Shown here piece by piece: positions 1-8,738 of a stretch of DNA of 64,000 nucleotides. The first letter of the stretch is position 1; each line of letters starts with the position of its first letter. The notes under the pieces are model-generated. The model did no database searches and was not told where the DNA came from. It saw nothing but the letters and a program-made list of their open reading frames with translations. The translations under genes were made by a program, and so were the position numbers. Source of the stretch: Nocardioides mangrovi (GTDB taxonomy: Bacteria > Actinomycetota > Actinomycetes > Propionibacteriales > Nocardioidaceae); NCBI RefSeq assembly GCF_020073815.1, contig NZ_JAIQZJ010000007.1, positions 124,001 to 188,000 of the forward strand. The letters are read 5' to 3'.

Positions 1-2154
1 ACGCTGGCGATCTTCGCCGCCGTCGCGTTCTTCCTGCTGCTCGCCCTGCCCGCCGACGACGCCACCGTCCGGATCTTCCGGTCGGTCTTCTTCCTCGTCG
101 GAGCCGGCTTCTCCGCCTCGGTCGGCTACTTCGGCATGTCGCTGGCGGTCCGGGCCAACCTCCGGGTGGCCGCCGCCGCGCAGTCGGAGGGGCGCGACCC
201 GGCCATGAACATCGGCTTCCGCACCGGGGCCACGGTCGGCATGCTGACCGTCGGCCTGGGCCTGCTGGGCGCGAGCATCGTGGTGATCATCTTCCAGGAG
301 CACGCCCCGCACGTGCTCGAGGGCTTCGGCTTCGGTGCCGCGCTGCTCGCGATGTTCATGCGGGTCGGCGGCGGCATCTTCACCAAGGCCGCCGACGTCG
401 GCGCCGACCTGGTCGGCAAGGTCGAGAACAACATCCCCGAGGACGACCCGCGCAACGCCGCGACGATCGCCGACAACGTCGGCGACAACGTCGGCGACTG
501 CGCCGGCATGGCCGCCGACCTCTTCGAGTCCTACGCCGTGACCCTGGTGGCGGCGCTGATCCTGGGCTCCCAGGCGTTCGGCGACAAGGGCCTCGTCTTC
601 CCGCTGCTCGTCCCGGCGATCGGTGCTCTCACCGCCGTCGCGGGCGTCTACCTGTGCAAGCCGCGCGCCGGCGAGAACGGCCTGGTCACCATCAACCGGG
701 CCTTCTACATCTCGGCCGCGATCGGCGCCGTCGCGAGCGTGATCCTGGCGTTCGTCTACCTGCCGACCGACTTCTCCGACCTCGCCAACGCGACCATCGA
801 CTCCGACGGCAACCCGGCGCTCATCGCCGCGCTCGCCGTGGTCATCGGCATCGTGCTCGCCGCGGTCATCCTCAGCCTCACCGGCTACTTCACCGGCACC
901 GACTACCGCCCGGTTAAGGACGTCGGCCGTACGTCGCTCACGGGCGCCGCGACCGTCATCCTGTCCGGCCTCTCCGTCGGCTTCGAGTCCGCCGTCTACA
1001 CGACGCTGGTCATCGGTGCCGCGGTCTTCGGCGCCTTCCTCATCGGCGGCGGCACCGTCGGCATCGCGCTGTTCGCGGTCGCGCTCGCCGGCTGCGGCCT
1101 GCTGACCACGGTCGGCGTCATCGTCGCCATGGACACCTTCGGTCCCGTCTCCGACAACGCCCAGGGCATCGCGGAGATGTCCGGCGACGTCGACGGCGAG
1201 GGCGCGCAGATCCTCACCGAGCTGGACGCGGTCGGCAACACCACCAAGGCCATCACCAAGGGCATCGCCATCGCGACCGCCGTGCTGGCGGCCAGCGCGC
1301 TCTTCGGCTCCTACGTCAACGGCTACACCGACGCCCTCAAGGAGGTCCGGGTCACCGAGGAGCCCAGCAAGCTCACGCAGCTGGCGTTCTCGTTCGACAT
1401 CTCCAACCCGAACATCCTGGTCGGTGCGCTGCTCGGCGCCGCCGTGGTGTTCCTCTTCTCCGGGCTGGCCATCAACGCCGTCGGCCGGGCCGCCGGCGCG
1501 GTGGTCTACGAGGTTCGCCGCCAGTTCCGCGAGATCCCCGGGATCATGGAGGGCACGGGCCGTCCGGAGTACGGCCGCGTGGTCGACATCGTCACCCGCG
1601 ACTCGCTGCGCGAGCTGGCCACGCCCGGCCTGCTCGCGGTGCTCGCCCCGATCGCGGTCGGGTTCGGTCTCGGCATCGGCCCCCTGGCCGGCTTCCTGGC
1701 GGGCGCCATCGCGACCGGCACGCTGATGGCGGTCTTCCTGGCCAACTCGGGCGGCGCCTGGGACAACGCCAAGAAGCTCGTCGAGGACGGCAACCACGGC
1801 GGCAAGGGCTCGGAGGCCCACGCCGCGACGGTCATCGGCGACACGGTCGGCGACCCGTTCAAGGACACCGCCGGACCGGCGATCAACCCGCTGCTCAAGG
1901 TGATGAACCTGGTCTCGCTGCTGATCGTCTCGGCGATCGTCAAGCTGTCGGTGGGTGAGGACGCCAACACCCCGCTGCGGATCGTGATCGCGCTCGTCGC
2001 GTTCGCTGGCATCGCCGTCGCGGTCTACGTGTCGAAGCGCCGCTCGACGGTGATCGGCGACGACGAGCCGACCAGCTCCGCGCCGCCGCCCCCGCCGCCC
2101 CCGCCGGCGCAGGACCCGGCGCCGACGCAGCCGTTCGCGCCGACCCAGCAGTAG
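1..2154 (+). CDS. hppA: Membrane proton-pumping pyrophosphatase, 5'-truncated by the window
   Basis: Integral membrane H+-pyrophosphatase that couples PPi hydrolysis to proton export. The frame is open from base 1 (codons ACG CTG GCG...), upstream of the first in-window ATG at 136, so the start lies outside the window. The PPi/Mg site is clear: a DVGADLVGKVE motif, an acidic DDPRN motif and DNVGDNVGDCAG. The GNTTKAITKG segment has Lys and Thr at the two positions that mark K+-independent proton-pumping enzymes; K+-dependent forms have Ala at the first. Many hydrophobic helices follow. The last ~30 residues are a proline-rich hydrophilic tail (a run of eight prolines, then PTQPFAPTQQ) that is not part of the catalytic core. 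It ends at a strong terminator. Confidence 0.96.
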   Translation, partial: TLAIFAAVAFFLLLALPADDATVRIFRSVFFLVGAGFSASVGYFGMSLAVRANLRVAAAAQSEGRDPAMNIGFRTGATVGMLTVGLGLLGASIVVIIFQEHAPHVLEGFGFGAALLAMFMRVGGGIFTKAADVGADLVGKVENNIPEDDPRNAATIADNVGDNVGDCAGMAADLFESYAVTLVAALILGSQAFGDKGLVFPLLVPAIGALTAVAGVYLCKPRAGENGLVTINRAFYISAAIGAVASVILAFVYLPTDFSDLANATIDSDGNPALIAALAVVIGIVLAAVILSLTGYFTGTDYRPVKDVGRTSLTGAATVILSGLSVGFESAVYTTLVIGAAVFGAFLIGGGTVGIALFAVALAGCGLLTTVGVIVAMDTFGPVSDNAQGIAEMSGDVDGEGAQILTELDAVGNTTKAITKGIAIATAVLAASALFGSYVNGYTDALKEVRVTEEPSKLTQLAFSFDISNPNILVGALLGAAVVFLFSGLAINAVGRAAGAVVYEVRRQFREIPGIMEGTGRPEYGRVVDIVTRDSLRELATPGLLAVLAPIAVGFGLGIGPLAGFLAGAIATGTLMAVFLANSGGAWDNAKKLVEDGNHGGKGSEAHAATVIGDTVGDPFKDTAGPAINPLLKVMNLVSLLIVSAIVKLSVGEDANTPLRIVIALVAFAGIAVAVYVSKRRSTVIGDDEPTSSAPPPPPPPPAQDPAPTQPFAPTQQ

Positions 2155-2174
2155 CCGGCAGCAGCCGCACCAGA

Positions 2175-2212
2175 CGACACGACCCGCCCGGGAGACCGGG
2201 CGGGTCGTGTCG
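2175..2212. terminator. Bidirectional terminator hairpin
   Basis: A perfect 17-bp stem (2175-2191 with 2196-2212) and a GAGA loop lie between the stop of hppA and the stop of the convergent Ig-repeat gene. Its position suggests it serves both strands. There is no strong U-tract, as is usual in high-GC actinobacteria. Confidence 0.85.
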
Positions 2213-2228
2213 CGTTCGGGGTCTGCGG

Positions 2229-3833
2229 CTACTTCCGCTTCGCCTTGGTCACCGTGAGCGTGACGGCCTTGGACCTCGCGGCGGCGACCTTGCCGGACCC
2301 GGCGTACGCCGCGGTCAGCCGGTGCTTGCCGGCCTTGAGGCCCGTGAGCGAGACACCCTTCGCGGCCTGCTGGACCGACACCGTGCGCAGCTTCCTCCTG
2401 CCGTCGTAGACGGTGACCTTGCCGGACGGCTTGACGCCCGACCCCGCCTTCACCAGCACCGTGAGCAGGGCCGCCCTGCCCTGCGCGACCGAGGCACGGG
2501 CGAGCTTCGAGGAGACCTTCGAAGAGAGCTTCGCGACGGTGAGCATGGCGGTGGTGAACCTGCCGGCCTTGTACGCCGGGCGGGTGGCGGTGATCGTCAC
2601 CGAGAGCGGCTTCCCGATGTCACGCTTCGTCACCTGGTAGGTCTGGGCGACCGCCCCGGTGATCGCCGTGCCCGCCCGCAGCCACTGGTAGGCGTAGTCG
2701 ATCTGCACGGCGCCCTCGCTGCCACCGGTCCACTGTCCGGGGTCCGCGGTCAGGAGCCGGCCGACCTTCGGGGTGCCGGTGACACGCGGCTTGGCGACGA
2801 AGGTGATCGCGTCGCCGATCAGCGGGTCGACCGGGTCGCTGGTGATCGTGTTGTCGGTGTAGCCGTCGGAGTGGCCGGTGACCTTGACCGTGATCGCGTG
2901 ACCGTAGTCGGCCGGCACGAGTGGGTAGGTCGCCGCCGTCGCGCCGCTGATCGGGGCGTCGTCGCGCAGCCACTGGTACTTGTTCGTCGCTCCGGCGCCG
3001 TCCCAGGTCGGTCCGCTCGTGGTCAGCGTGGTGCCGATCTTCTTCGTGCCGCCGACCGTGACGTCGGCGGTGGGGGTGAGGGCGGGCTGGGTGGCCAGCG
3101 GGATGTCGAGCGTGTCGGTGAGGACGGTGACCAGCGGCAGGCCGGCGAGCGCGCCGGTGACCTGGGCGGAGAGGGCGTGGCCCGCGTCGTCGAGCGAGGG
3201 GACGTAGGTCTGTCCGTCCGCACCGGGGATGGCGGTCCCGTCGCGCAGCCACTGGTAGGTCGTGCTCACGCCCGGGAGGCTCCAGACCGGGTCGGTCAGG
3301 CTGATCAGCTGCCCGACCTCTGCGGTGGCCGGGAGGCCGAGGCCGGAGAGCAGGGCGAGCACGGTGTCGCCGGGCTCGGGGTCGCCCGGGCTGCCGGGGT
3401 CGCCGGGGTCGCCGGGATCGCCTGGGTCGGTGGACCCGTCGGGGATCACCGAGATGGCGTTGCTGAAGACCGAGACCGGGAGCAGGCCGAGCACGGTGCC
3501 GGTGACGACGGCCTGGATGGCGTGGCCGGCGTCGGCGGTGGTGGTCGGGTAGGTGGTGTCGGTGCCGCCGCCGACCGCGGTTCCGTCGCGGAGCCAGCCC
3601 GTCGTGGTGCTGACACCCGGCAGGTTCCACGTCGGCACGGCGGCGACGGAGATCGCGGACCCGGCGACGCCGGTGCCGTCGATGACCGGCGCGGACAGCG
3701 CGGCGAGGGTCTCGCCGAGGCCGATGCGATGGTGCGACTGCGCCTGGGCCGGTGCGGAGGTGCCGACCGTGAGGCCGGCGACGACGAGCAGCGGGACGGC
3801 GACGGCGCCTGCGGCGCGCACGATGCGATGCAT
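2229..3833 (-). CDS. Secreted protein with bacterial Ig-like repeats
   Basis: Exported protein of unknown role. From the ATG at 3833 it begins with a signal peptide (basic HRIVR, hydrophobic core, A-Q-A-Q cleavage region). Four copies of a ~90-residue repeat follow, each with the core W..YQWLRDGT.I.GA...Y....D.GH.I...VTG that is typical of actinobacterial surface and secreted proteins. Between the first and second copies is a collagen-like GDPGDPGDPGSP linker. The C-terminal ~95 residues are a separate beta-sandwich Ig-like domain (GKVTVYDG...LTGLKAGKHRLTAAYAG). There is no catalytic motif, LPXTG sorting signal or C-terminal membrane anchor. The frame stays open to a GTG at 3863 and a TTG at 3866, so the start is uncertain. 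An adhesive or structural role is inference. Confidence 0.8.
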   Translation of the reverse strand: MHRIVRAAGAVAVPLLVVAGLTVGTSAPAQAQSHHRIGLGETLAALSAPVIDGTGVAGSAISVAAVPTWNLPGVSTTTGWLRDGTAVGGGTDTTYPTTTADAGHAIQAVVTGTVLGLLPVSVFSNAISVIPDGSTDPGDPGDPGDPGSPGDPEPGDTVLALLSGLGLPATAEVGQLISLTDPVWSLPGVSTTYQWLRDGTAIPGADGQTYVPSLDDAGHALSAQVTGALAGLPLVTVLTDTLDIPLATQPALTPTADVTVGGTKKIGTTLTTSGPTWDGAGATNKYQWLRDDAPISGATAATYPLVPADYGHAITVKVTGHSDGYTDNTITSDPVDPLIGDAITFVAKPRVTGTPKVGRLLTADPGQWTGGSEGAVQIDYAYQWLRAGTAITGAVAQTYQVTKRDIGKPLSVTITATRPAYKAGRFTTAMLTVAKLSSKVSSKLARASVAQGRAALLTVLVKAGSGVKPSGKVTVYDGRRKLRTVSVQQAAKGVSLTGLKAGKHRLTAAYAGSGKVAAARSKAVTLTVTKAKRK

Positions 3834-3914
3834 GGCCCGGTGATTCCCGTCACATTCCGTCACCAATCCGATGGACTAGACCTGCCGCGATCGTGTCGGC
3901 GGACGCCCCACCCC

Positions 3915-3920
3915 TAGGCT
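3915..3920 (+). promoter_or_regulatory. -10 element of a probable leaderless promoter
   Basis: TAGGCT lies 6 nt before the ATG at 3927 and no Shine-Dalgarno sequence fits between them. This is the actinobacterial leaderless arrangement. Confidence 0.5.
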
Positions 3921-3926
3921 CCTGGG

Positions 3927-5393
3927 ATGAGCTCGAGCACGATCGCCTCGCTCCCTCACCGGCTGCGCGCGGCGCTCGTGATGGCGGGGTTCACCTACGA
4001 CGGGGTCGCGGAGATCCTCGGCCCGGAGGCCCACCAGGCCCTGGCCCGCAACGAGACCACGCCCGCGCTGCGACGTACGTCGGGCGGCTGGCCGCTCGAG
4101 ACCCTGATCCGGCTCTTCCTCCTCCAGACTCCGGTCGAGCTGGACGCGGCCGAGCGGGCGCTGCCCGGGCTCGTCGCGCGGCTGGCAGCGGAGGGCGTCC
4201 TCGAGCAGACCGTCGGCGAGGTCGCGGCGCGCCTGGACGTCCGGCCGTACGCCGCGGACGGCGACAACCTCTGGGTGGTCAGCGACCTGACCCCCGGCCT
4301 CGACGGCGGTCCCAGCCGGGTCGGCCCCGACCACGTCCTCGGCATCAGCTCCGCCTCGACGTCGCTGGCCCAGATGACCCTGCGTGAGCCGGTCGGTCGC
4401 TCGCTCGACCTCGGCACCGGCTGCGGCGTCCAGGCCCTGCACCTGGCGCAGCACAGCGGCGAGGTGGTCGCCACCGACGTCAACCCGCGGGCGCTGCGGA
4501 TCGCGCGGCTCAACATGGACCTCAACCGGATCGAGACCCCGGTCGACGTCCGGCAGGGCTCGTTCTTCGAGCCGGTCGCGGGGGAGCGCTTCGACCTGAT
4601 CGCCACCAACCCGCCGTTCGTGATCTCCCCGGCGACCGGCGAGCGCCTCGTCTACCGCGACTCCGGCCTGCCCGGCGACCGCGTCGTCGAGGACATCGTC
4701 CGCGCGGCGCCCGACCACCTCACCGAGGGCGGTTGGTGCCAGGTCCTCGCCAACTGGGTGGTCCCGACCGGCGGCGCCTGGCAGGAGCGGCTGGCGTCGT
4801 GGGCGGCGTCCGACTGCGACCTCTTCGTGGTCCAGCGCGAGCTGGTCGACCCCGCGGCGTACGTCGAGCTCTGGCTCAAGGACGCCGGGCTGCACGGCGC
4901 GCCCGACTACCTCGTCCGCTACGACACCTGGCTGTCGTGGTTCGAGGAGCAGGGCATCGAGGCCGTCGGCTTCGGCTGGATCAACCTGCGCCGCTCCGGC
5001 TCGGCCGATCCGGTCCGCGACCTGCTCGAGTGGCCCTACGACGTGGAGCAGCCGATCGCGCCCGCGATCCGCGAGTGGGCGGTCGGCGCCGACGCCACGG
5101 TCGGCCTCGACTCCCGGCTGGTCGTCCGCTCCGACGTGCGGCAGGAGACGCAGGGCGCGCCCGGCGCCGCGCACCCGGAGACCGTGGTGCTGCGTCAGCA
5201 GCGCGGGCTGCGCCGCGCGCGGCAGGCCGACACCGTCGAGGCGGCCCTGGTCGGGGCCTGCGACGGCGACCTGACTGTCGGCCAGATCCTCGACGCCGTG
5301 TCGCAGCTGCTCGACCTCGACCCGGCGGAGACCCGCGAGGCCTACCTGCCGACCGCGCGCGAGCTGGTCCGCGAGGGCTTCCTGACCGCCTGA
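3927..5393 (+). CDS. Class I SAM-dependent methyltransferase
   Basis: Cytosolic methyltransferase of about 488 residues. The central Rossmann domain has motif I LDLGTGCGVQALHLA (residues ~155-170), the acidic VVATDVNPRAL segment and the NPPF motif (in ATNPPFVISP). NPPF is typical of enzymes methylating exocyclic or amide nitrogens, such as HemK/PrmC and RsmC types. An N-terminal ~130-residue helical region and a C-terminal ~150-residue extension flank the domain, as in the large actinobacterial methyltransferases of this type. The substrate cannot be read from the sequence; rRNA, a release factor or a protein amide are all possible. The gene converges with the sensor kinase gene with a single base between the stop codons. 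Confidence 0.85.
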   Translation: MSSSTIASLPHRLRAALVMAGFTYDGVAEILGPEAHQALARNETTPALRRTSGGWPLETLIRLFLLQTPVELDAAERALPGLVARLAAEGVLEQTVGEVAARLDVRPYAADGDNLWVVSDLTPGLDGGPSRVGPDHVLGISSASTSLAQMTLREPVGRSLDLGTGCGVQALHLAQHSGEVVATDVNPRALRIARLNMDLNRIETPVDVRQGSFFEPVAGERFDLIATNPPFVISPATGERLVYRDSGLPGDRVVEDIVRAAPDHLTEGGWCQVLANWVVPTGGAWQERLASWAASDCDLFVVQRELVDPAAYVELWLKDAGLHGAPDYLVRYDTWLSWFEEQGIEAVGFGWINLRRSGSADPVRDLLEWPYDVEQPIAPAIREWAVGADATVGLDSRLVVRSDVRQETQGAPGAAHPETVVLRQQRGLRRARQADTVEAALVGACDGDLTVGQILDAVSQLLDLDPAETREAYLPTARELVREGFLTA

Positions 5394-5394
5394 C

Positions 5395-6738
5395 TCAGTC
5401 GCGCGGCAGGTCGATCACGAAGGCCGCGCCGCCCTCGGCCGCGGCCTCGACCCGGATCCGCCCGCCGAGGTGCGTGACCAGCCGGCCGACGATCGCCAGA
5501 CCCAGCCCGTGGCCGCCCGGCCGCGCCCCGGCGTACCGGTCGTGGAGCACGCCCGGCTCGAACGCGACCCGGGCGTCGTCGGCGGTCAGGCCGGGGCCGC
5601 TGTCGCGGACCTGGAGGCGTACGCCGCCGGGGCCGTCGTCGAGCGCGAGCACGACCCGGGCGCCGGGCGGGCAGATGCGCACGGCGTTGTCGGTGAGCGC
5701 GTCGAGCACCTGGCGGACCCGGGCGGCGTCGGTCGTGACGACCACCGTTGACGCGGGGACGTCGGCCGTCACCGTCACGCCCGCCGCCTCACCGGCCGGA
5801 GCCCAGGCGGCCGCGGCGGTGCGGACGAGGTCGGCGAGGTCGGCGGGCGCGGGGCTGAGCGCGAAGTCGTCGGACTCCATCCGAGCCAGCGCGAGCAGGT
5901 CGGCGACGTAGCGGGCCAGCCGGTCCGCCTCGGTGCGCAGCAGGGCCCCGACCTCGGTGGTCTCCTCGGGGGCGATGACGCCGTCGGCGAGTGCCTCGGC
6001 GTAGCCGCGCACGGTCGTGAGAGGCGTGCGCAGCTCGTGCGAGACCGAGAGCAGGAAGTCGTGCTGGCGACCCTCGCTCGCGGCGAGCGCCCGGTCGAGC
6101 GCGCCGAGCGCGTCGACCAGGTCGCCGGCCTCGCGGCTGTCGGGCTCGGGGAGGTCGAGGCCGCGCTCGCCGGCGGCCATCCGCCGGGCGACGTCGGCCG
6201 CCTGGCCCAGCGGGCGGCTCATTCGTCGCGCGACGACCCACGCCGTCAGGCCGGCTGCGGCCAGGCCGAGCAGGATCGCGAGCAGCACCCGGCGGCGGAG
6301 CAGGTCGGTGAGCGAGGTGCTCGCGCTCTCGTCGCTCGCGACGACCACGGCCCCGCCGTCGCGGGCGGGACGCGCCTCGAGGACGACCTCCACGCCGTCG
6401 AGCGTGCCGTCGGCGGAGACCGACCCGCCCGCGAGGAGCTCGTCGACCTGCGCGTCGGTGAGGGCCTGGGCCGCCCCGACGCGGGCGCCGGTCCGGGTGA
6501 CGACCCCGAGCTGGAGGTCGGTGCGCCCGGCGATCCGCTCGGCGCGCGGCGTGACCAGCCGCGCGGCGGGGAGGCGGGCGAGCAGGTCGGCCTGCCGGGC
6601 CATCGACTCCCGGACCGCCTGGTCGCTGGCGCCCGACAGCAGCGGCGCGAGCAGGCCGGCCACGACCAGGGCCACGAGCACGGCGACCCCGCCCAGGGCG
6701 AGCACGAGCCGGACCGCGAGGGGGCGGCGGGTGCTCAC
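5395..6738 (-). CDS. Two-component sensor histidine kinase
   Basis: Membrane sensor kinase of 447 residues. TM1 is at ~10-34 and is followed by an extracytoplasmic sensor segment (~35-145). TM2 is at ~150-172, then a HAMP region, the HisKA domain with H-box SVSHELRTPLTTVRGY (phosphoacceptor His234), the N-box ALTDNAV (Asn351) and the G-boxes DSGPGL and GGHGLGLAI. The GTG start overlaps the 3' end of the upstream response-regulator gene by 4 nt, so the two are translationally coupled. The signal is unknown. Confidence 0.93.
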   Translation of the reverse strand: MSTRRPLAVRLVLALGGVAVLVALVVAGLLAPLLSGASDQAVRESMARQADLLARLPAARLVTPRAERIAGRTDLQLGVVTRTGARVGAAQALTDAQVDELLAGGSVSADGTLDGVEVVLEARPARDGGAVVVASDESASTSLTDLLRRRVLLAILLGLAAAGLTAWVVARRMSRPLGQAADVARRMAAGERGLDLPEPDSREAGDLVDALGALDRALAASEGRQHDFLLSVSHELRTPLTTVRGYAEALADGVIAPEETTEVGALLRTEADRLARYVADLLALARMESDDFALSPAPADLADLVRTAAAAWAPAGEAAGVTVTADVPASTVVVTTDAARVRQVLDALTDNAVRICPPGARVVLALDDGPGGVRLQVRDSGPGLTADDARVAFEPGVLHDRYAGARPGGHGLGLAIVGRLVTHLGGRIRVEAAAEGGAAFVIDLPRD

Positions 6739-7433
6739 CGGCCCTCCGGGAGCACCCGGTAGCCCACGCCGCGCACGGTCTCGATCGGCGCGTGGTCGCC
6801 GAGCTTGGCGCGCAGCTGGGCGACGTGCACGTCGACGGTCCGGCTGCCGCCGAAGTCGCCCTGGCCCCAGGCGGTCGCGAGGAGCTCACTGCGGCCGAGC
6901 ACCCGGCCGCGGGCCGCCATCAGCGCCTCCAGCAGGTTGAACTCGGTGACCGTGAGCGGCACCTCGGCCCCTCCCGCGGTCACCGTCCGGGTGCCGGGGT
7001 CGAGCCGGACCGCGCCCACCTCGAGCGGCGGGGAGCCCGGCCGGCCGTCGCGCCGACGGAGCACCGCCTTGACCCGGGCGACGAGCTCTCGCGGGGAGAA
7101 GGGCTTCGTCACGTAGTCGTCCGCACCGAGCTCCAGGCCCAGCACCCGGTCGACCTCGTCGTCGCGGGCGGTCACGAAGAGCACCGGCGTCCAGTCGTCG
7201 CGCTCGCGCAGGGTGCGGCACACCCAGATGCCGTCCTCGCCGGGCAGCCCGACGTCGAGCACGATCGCGACCGGGCGCAGCCGCTCGACGGCGGCGACCG
7301 CCGCGACCCCGTCGCCGACCACGTGCACGCCGTACCCCTCGCGGGTGAGGTAGCGCCGGTGGAGGTCCGCGATCGGCGCCTCGTCCTCGACGACGAGCAC
7401 CAGCCCGCGCTCGTCGCCGTCGGGAGAGGTCAC
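6735..7433 (-). CDS. OmpR/PhoB-family response regulator
   Basis: DNA-binding response regulator of 232 residues. The receiver domain (11-125) has the acidic pair E16-D17, phosphoacceptor Asp60 (in IVLDVGLPG) and Lys110 (VTKPF). The C-terminal winged helix (~135-230) contains the typical VTEFNLLEAL...VDVHVAQLRAKL...VRGVGYRV. The GTG start at 7433 has TAGCGT 6 nt upstream on the same strand, suggesting a leaderless transcript. It is divergent from the small exported repeat protein at 7573, a likely target. Confidence 0.95.
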   Translation of the reverse strand: MTSPDGDERGLVLVVEDEAPIADLHRRYLTREGYGVHVVGDGVAAVAAVERLRPVAIVLDVGLPGEDGIWVCRTLRERDDWTPVLFVTARDDEVDRVLGLELGADDYVTKPFSPRELVARVKAVLRRRDGRPGSPPLEVGAVRLDPGTRTVTAGGAEVPLTVTEFNLLEALMAARGRVLGRSELLATAWGQGDFGGSRTVDVHVAQLRAKLGDHAPIETVRGVGYRVLPEGR

Positions 7434-7439
7434 GGCAGC

Positions 7440-7445
7440 ACGCTA
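7440..7445 (-). promoter_or_regulatory. -10 element of the response-regulator promoter
   Basis: TAGCGT on the minus strand lies exactly 6 nt before the GTG at 7433, and no SD sequence is present. Confidence 0.5.
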
Positions 7446-7471
7446 GTGGCGCCGGGCCTGCCACGGGGCGG

Positions 7472-7500
7472 CCCTGACACGACCCGAACACGTCCCTGAC
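7472..7500. promoter_or_regulatory. Candidate response-regulator binding direct repeat
   Basis: CCCTGAC occurs at 7472-7478 and 7494-7500. The 22-bp start-to-start spacing is two helical turns, the geometry usual for OmpR-family dimers. It lies in the divergent region between the regulator and the exported protein. Binding is inferred. Confidence 0.4.
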
Positions 7501-7572
7501 CGAGCCGTCGCCCGGCGCACCCAGCGTGGTGGCCGTGCCGGGACGGGCCCGGCGGGAGAAGGAGCAGGACCC

Positions 7573-8058
7573 ATGGGACTCATCACCTCGATCGCGGCCG
7601 TGACGACCGGCGTCGTCGCCACCGGGGCGACCCTCGCCGGCGCGCACGCCACGACCACCTCCACGCCGCAGGCCGACGCCCCGACCATCGCCTGCGGCGC
7701 GGTCTGGGACCGCCTGCCCGACGCTCTCCAGGACGACCTCGCCGCGCTCCGCGGCCTCTCGCCGGCCGAGCGGACCAAGGCCGTGCGGGCGATCCGGAAG
7801 GACGCCCTCGCCGGGGAGTACGGCGACCGCGTCCAGTCGATCGCGGAGCGCCGGGTCGGCCACCGGGCCGAGGTCTGGAAGCGGCTGCCGGCCGACCTGC
7901 GCCACGACCTGCGCGAGGCCCGTCAGGCCGACCCCGCCGACCGCGCGGCGGCGGTCGACGAGATCCGGACCAACGCGCTGGCCGGCGAGTACGGCGACCG
8001 CGTGCAGACCATCGCCGAGCGGCTGGCCGACCGCCGGGACGCCTGCGGGACCGCCTAG
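7573..8058 (+). CDS. Small exported protein with two internal repeats
   Basis: A 161-residue protein of no recognised family. The N-terminal ~30 residues form a signal-like hydrophobic segment (IAAVTTGVVATGATLAGAHA). The mature part is two tandem ~55-residue repeats of the pattern W.RLP..L..DL...R...P..R..AV..IR..AL.GEYGDRVQ.IAER, bounded by single Cys residues near each end (CGAVW and DACGTA) that could form a disulfide. A strong GGAGAAGGAG ribosome site precedes the ATG. It is divergent from the two-component system and probably under its control. Its stop overlaps that of the convergent membrane protein through a shared CTAG. Confidence 0.75.
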   Translation: MGLITSIAAVTTGVVATGATLAGAHATTTSTPQADAPTIACGAVWDRLPDALQDDLAALRGLSPAERTKAVRAIRKDALAGEYGDRVQSIAERRVGHRAEVWKRLPADLRHDLREARQADPADRAAAVDEIRTNALAGEYGDRVQTIAERLADRRDACGTA

Positions 8059-8735
8059 CCGAGCGACCCGGCGACGTCGAGCGGCTGCTCCTGGACCTCG
8101 CTGCCCAGCGTCATGTCGACCTGCAGCCGCAGGGTCGGCACCGGGTCGCAGGAGGCCTCCAGTACGTGCACGGTGCCGGACTCCCCGCCCGCGCTGCTGG
8201 CCACCTCGTTGCCGTCGGTGTCGGCGATGAAGAGCACCAGGGGCATCTGCGCGGTGCCCATCGCCCAGTCGTTGGGGAAGGTGAAGGTCTGGTCGCCCTG
8301 GACCTTCGCGACCAGCCCGTTGAAGTAGACGAACGGCTCCACGGCGCGGTCGTCCGCGATCTTCCGTGGGCTGACGGCCCAGATCCGCTGCGGTCCGTCG
8401 GCCTCGGCCTCGTCCCCGGGCGGGGGGTCGCACGTGACCTCCACGTCGGGGAAGGCGTAGGTCGAGCCGTCGGGTCGGGTCATCACCAGCGTGCTGGTCG
8501 GCCCGGACGGCTGGTCCACGGCGATCGTGTCGCCGCTGCCGTCGGAGCCGCTCAGCCCCAGGGCGACCACGCCGCCCACCGCGAGCACGGCCAGCGTCGT
8601 CCCGGCCGCGACGGTCCCGCGCCGCCGGCGCTGGCGGACCGCGACCCGGCGGGTGATCCGCTCCGGGGCGTCCAGCGGCGGCGCGAGGGCGGCCTCCAGT
8701 CGGTCGAATCCGTCCTTGATCTGCTGCTCGGTCAT
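8055..8735 (-). CDS. Membrane-anchored partner of the SigE-family sigma factor (putative anti-sigma)
   Basis: 226-residue protein encoded just downstream of the sigma gene and overlapping its last bases through a GACTGAGTCATG junction. It has a cytosolic ~40-residue N-terminus, a basic stretch (RRVAVRQRRRRG), one TM helix (~42-62) and an extracytoplasmic C-terminal domain of ~160 residues. No HXXXCXXC zinc anti-sigma motif is present. The anti-sigma role is inferred from gene order and topology; this arrangement is common for actinobacterial SigE-family factors. AGAGGA precedes the ATG with good spacing. Confidence 0.65.
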   Translation of the reverse strand: MTEQQIKDGFDRLEAALAPPLDAPERITRRVAVRQRRRRGTVAAGTTLAVLAVGGVVALGLSGSDGSGDTIAVDQPSGPTSTLVMTRPDGSTYAFPDVEVTCDPPPGDEAEADGPQRIWAVSPRKIADDRAVEPFVYFNGLVAKVQGDQTFTFPNDWAMGTAQMPLVLFIADTDGNEVASSAGGESGTVHVLEASCDPVPTLRLQVDMTLGSEVQEQPLDVAGSLG

Positions 8736-8738
8736 GAC

